DNA of 64,000 nt from the NCBI GenBank assembly GCA_038250235.1, contig JBBSCO010000001.1, positions 70,490 to 134,489 of the forward strand. The letters are read 5' to 3'. Every line of letters starts with the position of its first letter. Within the stretch, counting starts at the first letter, position 1. Positions 24,864-33,236 of this stretch are shown here, in pieces. A program made the translations under genes and the position numbers. This DNA comes from JAAUTS01 sp038250235 (GTDB lineage: Bacteria; Verrucomicrobiota; Verrucomicrobiia; Methylacidiphilales; JAAUTS01). The notes under the pieces are model-generated. The model was not told the DNA's origin. It was given only the letters and a program-made list of their open reading frames with translations, and ran no database searches.

Positions 24864-25934
24864 TCAGTTTTTCTGGTAGAGGTTGGAGTAGACAAGAAGT
24901 TCGAGTAGCCTGGGCTGGTGTTGCAGGATTTTGACAGTAGCTTGTGCGGTTTTTGGGTGCAGGGCCAGCCAACGGGTCAGTTGGTTGTGAAATGCCATCT
25001 TCCGGTACAGCTCGCGGTGTTTCTCCATATAAATGGGGGCCAGCGAATAGAGGGAACGCCCTTCAAAGGCCTTGGCTGTACAGCGCCCAGCCAACTGGCC
25101 TGAGCGCATGGCCATGTAAGTGCCTTCGCCGGTGAAGGGTTCGATGATTCTGGCGGCATCACCTATCAGGAGTGTCTGTTCCCTGGCGACCTCCCCAGGC
25201 ATACGGGAAAGTGGGGTTACACTTTTCCAGGCCAATGAAGTCGCGATACCGAGGTAGCGGGAGGCGATTTCCTGGGGCGTGGCTTTGCAGGGTTGGTTGA
25301 GCACGATGCAGACATTGGCTTCCTGTTCGTTGTGGCGAACTGTTCCGAGGTAGCCTTGGTCGAAAAATTTCATATGCACTCCCTTTTCGATGGTGGCGGC
25401 GGGAGCCCGGCTTTGCCAGGCAACGCGGCGGCAGAGGGCCTTGCCCACGGGAAGGCCTGCACTGCGGGCCACCCAGGAGTTGCGGCCATCCGCACCGATT
25501 AGAACCCTGGCCTTGAATTCTCCCTGATCCGTCACGATGCAGGCAGGACCGTTTATTTCGAGAATCCGTGAGTTTTCATGGACAACAACCCCGGATTTTT
25601 CCGCCTCTCTCAGCAGCCAATCATCCATCAGCGTGCGGGACACTGCCCGGTGAGGGCGGTCGTTTCCTGAGAGAGGAACGCGAAGGGGGGGATTCGTTCC
25701 GGCCGAGATAAAAAAATCAGTGATGGCATAATGGGGAAGGGATTCAAAAGGGCGGAGAAGATCCTCCTCTTCCCAAAGATTATAGGAGCGTGGTGTCAGG
25801 CAATCCCCGCAAATTTTCGGGCGGGGAAACTGGGCCTTGTCGACAAGAAGAACTGAAAAGCCTTTCCGGGCCAGGTGGCGGGAGCAGACAGAACCTGCCG
25901 GGCCGGCCCCGATCACGATGACATCAAAAGACAT
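24864..25934 (-). CDS. Geranylgeranyl-reductase-family FAD oxidoreductase
   Basis: 356-residue flavoprotein with FAD-binding MSFDVIVIGAGPAGSVCSRHLARKG, the family's FPRPKICGDCLTPRSYNLW, a second FAD segment (LIGADGRNSWVARSAGL), and REQTLLIGDAARIIEPFTGEGTYMAMRSGQLAG. These enzymes reduce isoprenoid chains, for example of menaquinone or lipids, but some act on other hydrophobic substrates. The start at 25934 removes 14 unrelated residues. It converges with the nuclease-family gene (8 nt between stops). No linked isoprenoid gene is present to fix the substrate. Confidence 0.87.
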   Translation of the reverse strand: MSFDVIVIGAGPAGSVCSRHLARKGFSVLLVDKAQFPRPKICGDCLTPRSYNLWEEEDLLRPFESLPHYAITDFFISAGTNPPLRVPLSGNDRPHRAVSRTLMDDWLLREAEKSGVVVHENSRILEINGPACIVTDQGEFKARVLIGADGRNSWVARSAGLPVGKALCRRVAWQSRAPAATIEKGVHMKFFDQGYLGTVRHNEQEANVCIVLNQPCKATPQEIASRYLGIATSLAWKSVTPLSRMPGEVAREQTLLIGDAARIIEPFTGEGTYMAMRSGQLAGRCTAKAFEGRSLYSLAPIYMEKHRELYRKMAFHNQLTRWLALHPKTAQATVKILQHQPRLLELLVYSNLYQKN

Positions 25935-25995
25935 GTGCCCGAACGTAGCTTGAAACGTGCCGAATACCAGACTCAAGCGAAGAGGAGAGGCTTAA

Positions 25996-26030
25996 CGCAA
26001 AGTCGCAACGCGGCAAAGATGCAGAGACGC
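25996..26030. repeat. CGCAAAG-type intergenic repeat, copy B
   Basis: CGCAAAG-TCGCAACG-CGGCAAAG-ATGCAGAGACGC in the intergenic region 25935-26177. It matches copy A at 928-957 at nearly every position of its first three units. The same gap also holds the GGGCT-TGG-AGCCC hairpin at 26136-26148. Confidence 0.6.
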
Positions 26031-26177
26031 CAGCTTTCTAAAACAGTTAAACAGACAGTTTTCTGGGTAGCCGAAAAATACAAAAAAATTAGAACGAGCA
26101 GCTGTGATGGCATGGCTCCACGCCTTTTGCTGAGTGGGCTTGGAGCCCGCCCTCCTACAATTGAATTTCTACAAGAA

Positions 26178-27461
26178 CTAAGCCACGAAGCCAACGGGTT
26201 TAAAGTCGTGGGAGGGCAGGATGGTCTTGAGATTGGTATTCCCCAGGTGGGAGGAAACCACCTCGCCCAGAACATCCCGGAAATCCGTGGTGTGGAGGAG
26301 GTCTCGTTTTTCATGCAGGTTTTCCTTGGCCAGTCCCGGCCAGAGGCCCGAGATGGGGCGGGCTGCGCCTTGGCTGGCTTTCATCACCGGGCCACCGATG
26401 GCCAGCATGCAGTTGGCCCAGCCGTGGTCGGTGCCACCGGTTCCGTTTTCTGCGGCCGTGCGTCCGAAATCGCTCAGGGTCAGAACCAGCACATCGTCCA
26501 TGCGGCCTTCCATGTCCCTGGTGAAAGCGGCCAGTCCTTCGGAGAGGGTTTGCATCATGTTGCCGAAGGAGCCTTTTACACCGCCCTGGTTCTGGTGGGT
26601 GTCCCAGCCGCCGTAACCGATTTCGAGCACTTCGACACCGAGATTGGCTTTGATCAGGCGGGCGGCTTCCTTCAATTTATTGGCAAAGCCATTTTTGGGA
26701 TAATCGACGGCGGGTTTGTAGGGGGTCCGGGCCAGGTCCCGCAACTGGGCGGCTCCATCCAAAGTGGTCTGGCCTGTCTGGGCTAGCATGTCCATGGCGG
26801 CATTCCGGTGTAAGGCAGGATCGGTGCTATAGGCATGTTCCAGTGCTGCGGTCAGTTGAAGTTCTTCCATGGGGGTTTTGGAGGGCAGGGTCAGGTCTTC
26901 CAGCCCCCGCATGGCGACGGCGGGAGCCTTGCCCCGGAGAATGCGGGGAAGGCTATCACCAATGGAGACGGCCCGAACAGGGCCACGGCCTTCCGAAGTG
27001 AGGAGATGGCGGTTGAGCCAGCCGTCGGAGTTGACGGTGTTGCCGATGACGCCTGTTTCCCACACATCCTGTTCTTCAAAGTGGGAGCGGGTGTTCTGGG
27101 CATAACCTACCGCCTGTAGGGAGGTGGCCAGGCCGTTTTTCAGAAAGGGCAGCAGGGCGGCGGCCCGTGGATGCAGTCCGAATTGATCCGTCAGTTCGAG
27201 CACGCCATCAGGAGATCCGGGCTTGGCCAGAGCCAGTCCTTTGCGCAGGGAGTAGTAGGCGGGATCGCCAAAGGGAACGATGAAGTTGAGTCCATCCATG
27301 CCGCCCCGGAGAAAAATTACGACCAGTGTTTTGTTCCTGGCCACGGGATTGAGCTGGTTGGAGGAGATGCCCGCCTGGCCTAGCAGATCCAGTGGGGAAA
27401 TACCGCAGTAAAGTGCAAGGGCACCGGAGGATTTCAAGAAGTAACGACGAGTGATGTTCAT
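26178..27461 (-). CDS. DUF1501 secreted protein (Tat signal)
   Basis: 427 residues starting MNITRRYFLKSSGALALYCG, a twin-arginine signal (Arg5-Arg6), so it is exported folded. DUF1501 features: FLRGGMDGLNFIVPFGDPAYY, FGLHPRAAALLPFLKNG, QAVGYAQNTRSHFEEQDVWE, EIGYGGWDTHQNQGG and TLSDFGRTAAENGTGGTDHGWAN. The conserved Asp and His residues in the last two resemble the metal site of the alkaline-phosphatase/sulfatase superfamily. It directly follows the DUF1800 gene (12 nt), the usual partner. Molecular function is not established for the pair. Confidence 0.93.
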   Translation of the reverse strand: MNITRRYFLKSSGALALYCGISPLDLLGQAGISSNQLNPVARNKTLVVIFLRGGMDGLNFIVPFGDPAYYSLRKGLALAKPGSPDGVLELTDQFGLHPRAAALLPFLKNGLATSLQAVGYAQNTRSHFEEQDVWETGVIGNTVNSDGWLNRHLLTSEGRGPVRAVSIGDSLPRILRGKAPAVAMRGLEDLTLPSKTPMEELQLTAALEHAYSTDPALHRNAAMDMLAQTGQTTLDGAAQLRDLARTPYKPAVDYPKNGFANKLKEAARLIKANLGVEVLEIGYGGWDTHQNQGGVKGSFGNMMQTLSEGLAAFTRDMEGRMDDVLVLTLSDFGRTAAENGTGGTDHGWANCMLAIGGPVMKASQGAARPISGLWPGLAKENLHEKRDLLHTTDFRDVLGEVVSSHLGNTNLKTILPSHDFKPVGFVA

Positions 27462-27473
27462 AGTTTTTTTTTG

Positions 27474-30400
27474 TTATCGCAAATTGGATTCGGGTACACG
27501 TGCCACCATCATACCCAATTGTGTGCTCATGTCATCTCGCGCATCGTTTTTTGATTCAAGCCAGGTCAGCAGGGCCTGGTTCGATTGTGAGCCCAAAAGG
27601 AGCCCGTTCAGGCGCAGCGACATCCAATCAATGGCCCATTGGCGTTGATCCGGACTCCAGGTTGCCGGAGCTTGGCGTTCCCAAGGTTGGCGCAGTGGAG
27701 CAAAACGGAATTCGGAAGTCCAACGCCAGCGTTGGAGCAGGGCATTGGAATCAGCATAGGAAGCGTCAGACTGGGGATAACCATCGGGTGTGGCGCGGTC
27801 AAAGAGGCCCATGCCACTGAGTTTGAGAAAAGCACCTGTTTCCCGGATTCCCCCCCGGTCAATCATACGGCTCATGCGCACGGCATAGTCCAAAGGCGTG
27901 GTCATTCGGGGTGTTTTTATGCTTTCCCAAAACTCAGGACGCCGTGTCATTGCTACCAGCACTGCGGTTAGATCCCCGCCGCTGGAAAGGTACACCTCGG
28001 AAAGTGAGGCGACCAGTTCTTCCGGTGCCGGCAGTACAACGTAATGCTCAATCAGTTTGCGGCAGATAAAGCGGGAGGTGGAGGGGTGCATGGACAACAT
28101 TTCCAGAGCCATGCATGCGCGGTCGTAACGTTCCTCGGGAGGCACCTCCGGGAAAAGCATTCCCATCACCCGGTGCGGGCCTTTGGCGTTCAAGCCCGGT
28201 TCATAGCGGAAGGTGGAGACCAGGTCATGGCTGCGTCCCCCAGTTGAAACTTCCTCACTTAGCGTCCAGCCGGTGAGAAGTCTGGCCAGCGAGGTCACGT
28301 CTTCCTGGTTGTAGCCGCCTTTCACTCCGACAGTGTGCAACTCCAGAATTTCACGGGCATAGTTTTCATTCAACTTTTTGGCGAAGCTGCGATGCTGGTC
28401 GAGGTAGACCAGCATGGCGGGGCTGCTGGCCGAGGTGGCGAGAAGATCCTTGAAACGTCCGATGCCCTGGCGGTTGAACGATTCGTGTTCTTCCCACTTG
28501 TTAAGAGCGCCGACTTTTTGCTGCCAGGTGGAAAAATGGTTTTCGGCCCACATGACGAAACGTGCGCGAACCGGGTTGGAAGTTTGTTGGAGTTCCGCCA
28601 GCACTCTGGCAGAAATGTCATTGGGCCTTTCCTCCCCTGGGAAACGTATGGCCAGGGCATCCTGCATGGCAGACTGGGAGGGTTGGTCGATATCCTCACG
28701 AAGGCGGGCTTCCAGCCAGGTCTCGGCACCTTTCACCAGGATCTCGGCCATCAATTCGGGCTCGGGACCGTAGCCAAAGCGGTTCAGGAGGTGAAGGGCT
28801 TTGTCATATTCCGTCAGCACATCCTGCCCGACAAAGCGGACAGGAATGGAAACTTCCATGACCGGGGGGGTATCTTTCCCATTCAACACACGCACCCACA
28901 GGCGTTCCGGTCCGACTGGTGGGGTTCTCAACAGCCAGGGCACGAGCCAGGAGCCCAACCCGTCCTGCGGAGCTTCGGCCGAACCCAGAACCTGGTCTCC
29001 GAGGAGAACCTCGGCGCGGTCTCCTTTGCGGATACCCAGGCCATCCAATACAACCAGGCCGCAGGAGCCGACTTCTGTGTTAAGGCCGGGGTAGGAGACC
29101 AGGAGGTTGGGGGAAACGTCCTCGTTGGAGCGTGGAACCACCTCGGTTAAAAGCAGGCGTCGAAGCCAGGCATTCCTGTCGCCTTTGTCTTTCGCATAAT
29201 CGTTGACAAAGCGAACCACAAGCTGCTTTTCACCCCCGGCAAACTCAACGTTGCCGGCTGATTTTTTGACGCGGCCTCCGTCCATCTGTACCGATCCGAC
29301 CTTTGTTTCAATCCCCTCCGCACGCAGAACAACCTCTAGCACAGGGGGGCCTTCAAACGACTGTCCCCGCCCTTCCAATTCCACTTTGAAACGCCCTTTC
29401 AGATCGTTAGGTAAGCGTAGATAGGATTCGCCGTTGGAGTAAAACCCCGCATCGCGCCTCGCCTCGCCGTTTTTCCCTTCCCAGCGTTGATGCATTCCGA
29501 GATCCCAGGAAGGATCCAGAATACCATAAGTCAGGGACCTGCCGCTGCTTGCCGGTTTCCAATGAGCTGGAGCATTAAGGAAAAGGTGCTGAACGGAGCT
29601 GTTGAAAGTGGCCGGGCCGTTTTTTGTAACCAATTGGATGTGGTTCTTGCCTGGACGGAAACTTTCCAGTCCCACTTCAAAGCGGAGATCCGTCCCATAC
29701 TGGGTGCCGGCATTACGTCCGTTCACCAGAAGATCGACAGCGGGTGCGTTGGCTGGATTATACTGGGCCCAGCGGCAGAGGGCCTCAATGGTCACTGGGC
29801 CGTTGATTTGTCTTCCGTCTAAGGGCTCTTTGAAAGCGAGACGCACCGGCTCGGATTGTGTGGGTGCCTCGGAAGAGTCCATAGCGGCCATCATCATGGG
29901 TTTGGGTTCAGTCGCCCCCATGCCCATCATCATGCTGTCCTGGCCTGAGGCACTGTTTCGGGCGGAGGTTCGGACTTTGGCTAGTTCAAAACGATCCAGC
30001 CACATGTTGCGGTCACCTGTTTTTTCCACATAGAAATCGTTGCGAAATTGGACTGTTAGAACATGGGGGCCTTGTTCGAGACGGACAGGTACACCCACGG
30101 GCAAACGGTGTCTTTCCCGCATGGCCAGACGGGCATTGCCGGAAGTTTTTTCTTGTTCGCCCACATAAAAACCGACAGACGGAAAAGCACCGCCGGCCGG
30201 ATCACCGCGAACCGTCATGAACAGTTGGTAATCACCGCCTTCACGAATTTCCGTTTTCAGCGTCCAAGGTTGGTTTCCTGCCAGGGCCTGTACGCTTTTT
30301 CCTCCGGAGGCTCCCGGCTCATCAACGGCCTTGGGCAGGTAGTTCTTGAATCGTTCCTGTTCGGAAACCTCCAGATGATTTTCACACTCCCCGGCAATCT

Positions 30401-31115
30401 GGTGATCGGGATCAGGGTCGGCACGCATTAGGATGAGGGAAGGCCCTGCGACGGCGTTGCCCGTATCCCCCGTCAGAAGCGGGCTTAGCATATAGACTCC
30501 CTTGGGCCACGAATCGGTTTCGAGGGCAAACACCTCCCGCCTCCAGGGTCCGGATTGCGAGCTTTGGGTTGGATCGGGTTGATAGGTTTTCCCGTCGGAT
30601 CCCTTCAACTCTAGCCGGGCTTCCTTCGTTTGTTTATCCGTGGCAAAAACTTCCACAGCGGCGTGAATTTTTCCCCAGACGGCCGCACCACCAGATGGAG
30701 TGATGATTTCAGGGAGGCGGGATTGACCTGCTTTTTTTGGGCTCGGGCGGCCCAGTATGTCGAGTCGGGCACTTTGAATTTGCACGGTAGCAAGGCCGTC
30801 TAGTGTGGGTCGGATGCGAAAAAAACCAATTTTTTCACCAGCTAAAACTTTGGGAGGAACCAACATTTCAATACTGCCCGGCGGTTCAATTTTCCATTCC
30901 GGGCTTGTTTCAGTGTTGTAAGGCTCGGAAATCAGGAAGGTCAGAACTTGGCTTTCGCCAGTGGGCAAGGTGACGGAACTGACCGGAAAATTCAGAGCGG
31001 GCTCGGCACTGGAGATGGGGGCTGAGATGAAAAGGCCTAACGCAAGAAGTCGGCCGGAGTGAAAAAGTGGATTCGGGCTTTTTCTTCTGCCCGGCCATGG
31101 TGGAATCTTTTTCAT
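27474..31115 (-). CDS. Large secreted DUF1800 protein with carbohydrate-binding-like modules
   Basis: 1213 residues (ATG at 31115; a GTG two codons earlier is possible). A signal peptide (LLALGLFISAPISSAEP) is followed by a long beta-rich region. In it, two modules end in the same pattern, VQFRNDFYVEKTGDRNMWLDRFEL (about 355-380) and VRFVNDYAKDKGDRNAWLRRLLL (about 645-670), resembling calcium-dependent CBM60-type xylan-binding modules. The C-terminal third is DUF1800: LNRFGYGPEPELMAEIL, VRARFVMWAENHFSTW, LNENYAREILELHTVGVKGGYNQEDV and FICRKLIEHYV. It is cotranscribed with the DUF1501 gene. An extracellular, carbohydrate-contacting role is inferred from the modules only. Confidence 0.9.
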   Translation of the reverse strand: MKKIPPWPGRRKSPNPLFHSGRLLALGLFISAPISSAEPALNFPVSSVTLPTGESQVLTFLISEPYNTETSPEWKIEPPGSIEMLVPPKVLAGEKIGFFRIRPTLDGLATVQIQSARLDILGRPSPKKAGQSRLPEIITPSGGAAVWGKIHAAVEVFATDKQTKEARLELKGSDGKTYQPDPTQSSQSGPWRREVFALETDSWPKGVYMLSPLLTGDTGNAVAGPSLILMRADPDPDHQIAGECENHLEVSEQERFKNYLPKAVDEPGASGGKSVQALAGNQPWTLKTEIREGGDYQLFMTVRGDPAGGAFPSVGFYVGEQEKTSGNARLAMRERHRLPVGVPVRLEQGPHVLTVQFRNDFYVEKTGDRNMWLDRFELAKVRTSARNSASGQDSMMMGMGATEPKPMMMAAMDSSEAPTQSEPVRLAFKEPLDGRQINGPVTIEALCRWAQYNPANAPAVDLLVNGRNAGTQYGTDLRFEVGLESFRPGKNHIQLVTKNGPATFNSSVQHLFLNAPAHWKPASSGRSLTYGILDPSWDLGMHQRWEGKNGEARRDAGFYSNGESYLRLPNDLKGRFKVELEGRGQSFEGPPVLEVVLRAEGIETKVGSVQMDGGRVKKSAGNVEFAGGEKQLVVRFVNDYAKDKGDRNAWLRRLLLTEVVPRSNEDVSPNLLVSYPGLNTEVGSCGLVVLDGLGIRKGDRAEVLLGDQVLGSAEAPQDGLGSWLVPWLLRTPPVGPERLWVRVLNGKDTPPVMEVSIPVRFVGQDVLTEYDKALHLLNRFGYGPEPELMAEILVKGAETWLEARLREDIDQPSQSAMQDALAIRFPGEERPNDISARVLAELQQTSNPVRARFVMWAENHFSTWQQKVGALNKWEEHESFNRQGIGRFKDLLATSASSPAMLVYLDQHRSFAKKLNENYAREILELHTVGVKGGYNQEDVTSLARLLTGWTLSEEVSTGGRSHDLVSTFRYEPGLNAKGPHRVMGMLFPEVPPEERYDRACMALEMLSMHPSTSRFICRKLIEHYVVLPAPEELVASLSEVYLSSGGDLTAVLVAMTRRPEFWESIKTPRMTTPLDYAVRMSRMIDRGGIRETGAFLKLSGMGLFDRATPDGYPQSDASYADSNALLQRWRWTSEFRFAPLRQPWERQAPATWSPDQRQWAIDWMSLRLNGLLLGSQSNQALLTWLESKNDARDDMSTQLGMMVARVPESNLR

Positions 31116-31363
31116 AGGCACTCTAATAAGTTTCGCTCAAAATTATTGATTGGCAAGCGGACAAGTGAGGGAGATCGTTTTCGCCAAAGCGGAAGAATCG
31201 GGAGACTTGAATCGGAAGGGAGTAAGAGAATAGGGTGATTTTTTTCCCTTACGGTTCCTCATCCCTACGAGTTTGATCCGGGTTAGGGCGACGTTCACGA
31301 AGATCTTTTAGAGGTGTCGGCTCCGGCAGGCCCCTCTGATATTGAGGAATTCTGGCTCAGAAC

Positions 31364-32107
31364 CTATGAGGAGGCCCTGTCTTTGCATTTTGTTAGAAAA
31401 GTTTTAATGGAAACCCGGTGATCCCGTATCCACCAAGGGGCGTAGTAGAGTAGGAAAAAAAGTAATGCCAGCACCTCAAGGCTGATCAGATACCAGGGCC
31501 AGGGACCCAGATGATCGATCAGGCTGGGGTTTGTCGGTTTGGCCCGCAAATAGCCGAAATTACTATCCAGCAACAGATTTACCACGGCGGCGCAAATCAT
31601 ATAAAACTGGATGAAGAGAAAGGCGCGGAGGATGGAAACAGGATAAGGGCGCATCTTCAGTCCAAAGGTCAGGTAAGCGATGGCAACAAGGATGCCGCAA
31701 TGGCCGATGAAAAAAGTGAAGAAGTAAAAGTGTGGGAATCCGTAGGCCAGATCTGGCGTGAGCACGCCGTGCAGGGTGCCGGCAAGGCCAAGGAAATAGG
31801 TTATTTCAAAGAGAAACTGTTTCCGGAAAATTAGGGCGGCCGGGGCAATCAGACATAACCAATCGCAAAGATGCATAGGCAAAAGATCCACCCATTCCTG
31901 GGGTTCCCGAATGATACCGTAAAGCAGCATGGCCAGCATATTTACGATGAGCAGAGCGGCCAACAGCCAGGCCATGTTCCTGATCCTTGTTCCTTCCGGC
32001 TTCCGCCGGGCAATGACAATCATGACGACTGCCGACAGGAACATGGTCAGCAAGACCGCCCAGTGGCTGTGACCGTGGGCGATAAAAATCGGGTCCGGTG
32101 TGGTCAT
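31364..32107 (-). CDS. TIGR02206/YwaF-like integral membrane protein
   Basis: 247-residue membrane protein with about six to seven hydrophobic helices. The family motifs are DLLPMHLCDWLCLIAPAALI, YFLGLAGTLHGVLTPDL, PHFYFFTFFIGHCGILVAI and NLLLDSNFGYLRAKPTNPSLIDHLGPWPWY. Function of the family is unknown. It lies 12 nt downstream of the AlkC-like gene on the minus strand. The 248-nt gap between this gene and DUF1800 (31116-31363) shows no convincing element. Confidence 0.87.
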   Translation of the reverse strand: MTTPDPIFIAHGHSHWAVLLTMFLSAVVMIVIARRKPEGTRIRNMAWLLAALLIVNMLAMLLYGIIREPQEWVDLLPMHLCDWLCLIAPAALIFRKQFLFEITYFLGLAGTLHGVLTPDLAYGFPHFYFFTFFIGHCGILVAIAYLTFGLKMRPYPVSILRAFLFIQFYMICAAVVNLLLDSNFGYLRAKPTNPSLIDHLGPWPWYLISLEVLALLFFLLYYAPWWIRDHRVSIKTFLTKCKDRASS

Positions 32108-32119
32108 GATGCCTTAGAG

Positions 32120-33229
32120 TCAGGTAAGGACAAAAGTCCCCAAAGGCCTGGCTTTGCCATTAAGCAGGATCTCGACCTGGTGTTTGCCCGGATAGTGTTT
32201 GCGGGTGGTCAGGTCGGCCAGTGAAATCTTTTTCCCACAAGCCACAGACTGACCTGGCAGCAGGGTATAGGTGTTTAGCTTAAAAACTTTTTTGGAGCTT
32301 TTTCCGTTGGCTTTGACGAAGTGGATGCAGAGATCTGCCAGAACGTTCTGCCTGTTTTTTCCCGGGTTGACGATTTCCACCCCGATCCGCACGGAAGCTC
32401 CCCGGACGGCATTTTTTGGGCTGATACGGATACTTTGAAGCACGACCCTGGCCGCCTTGCCATAGCCCAGAACATCCAGTGCGCCGGATTCCCCCCGTTT
32501 GACGGCGGAACGCAGGCCGTGGCGGATCAGCCATTGACGTTCTTGCGGGGCGTTTTTTAGCCAGTAACGGCAGGTTTCTGCGAGGATGTCAGGATGATCC
32601 TTGCCGATATCGTTAAGATTATTAGCAACAGAGCGGCGAACATAAAGGGCGGGATCGTCTTTTAGCATTTCCAGCAGTTCCAGGACGGGTCCGGGATTTT
32701 TTTGGAAAGCTGGAAGGCGCGGTGCCCAGGGCAATCGAGGCCGTGTTCCTTCGGACACCAGACGGCGAACATGTTCGTCACGGTCGCGGGCCCAGATTTT
32801 CAAACGTGCCAGCGTTTGTTTTTCATGATGGGTGAGAAAAGCGCGGATGCTGAATTCCGCCGTGAAACGTTTGGTCAGTTCGTATTGGGCCTCCATGGAG
32901 GCTTCAAAAGAAGTCAGCCCATAATCAGCCACGAAAAACGTGTGGGGCATGTAGATGAAGGAGGATAGGGGGTTGTCGCCAGTTCTGAGAGGACGTTCTC
33001 CTAGTGAGCGGAGGAGTATGCCCACCGCTTTTTCATAGTTCTGCGGCAGATGTGTTTTGAGGGTGTGGGCGATTTTTCTTCCCCGCTGCATCAGGTTCAG
33101 GGTTTCGTATCTCTGAAGGGCATCCTTGATAAAACCACCAGAGTCAAAGGCTGGATAGACTTTGAGAACCATGGCTGAGATCTTCCGGGGAATCTCCGGC
33201 CCGTAACGGTTCTTGAGCGACTCGGCCAT
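32120..33229 (-). CDS. AlkC-like DNA alkylation repair glycosylase
   Basis: 369-residue HEAT-repeat protein. ARDRDEHVRRLVSEGTRPRLPWAPRLPAF and DDPALYVRRSVANNLNDIGKDHPD are characteristic of AlkC-type 3-methyladenine DNA glycosylases. The final about 100 residues (RISPKNAVRGASVRIGVEIVNPG...VEILLNGKARPLGTFVLT) form an Ig-like beta domain, a feature that separates AlkC from AlkD. The start at 33229 (MAESLKNRYGPEIPRKIS) leaves a 7-nt gap to the HerA-like gene; a longer start would overlap it. Predicted to excise alkylated purines from DNA. Confidence 0.83.
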   Translation of the reverse strand: MAESLKNRYGPEIPRKISAMVLKVYPAFDSGGFIKDALQRYETLNLMQRGRKIAHTLKTHLPQNYEKAVGILLRSLGERPLRTGDNPLSSFIYMPHTFFVADYGLTSFEASMEAQYELTKRFTAEFSIRAFLTHHEKQTLARLKIWARDRDEHVRRLVSEGTRPRLPWAPRLPAFQKNPGPVLELLEMLKDDPALYVRRSVANNLNDIGKDHPDILAETCRYWLKNAPQERQWLIRHGLRSAVKRGESGALDVLGYGKAARVVLQSIRISPKNAVRGASVRIGVEIVNPGKNRQNVLADLCIHFVKANGKSSKKVFKLNTYTLLPGQSVACGKKISLADLTTRKHYPGKHQVEILLNGKARPLGTFVLT

Positions 33230-33236
33230 GGATGGA

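Noticed and set aside
31268..31300. TTTGATCCGGGTTAGGGCG, superficially like part of a TPP riboswitch
   Set aside because: The CTGAGA core is absent and no plus-strand gene follows. Treated as chance similarity.
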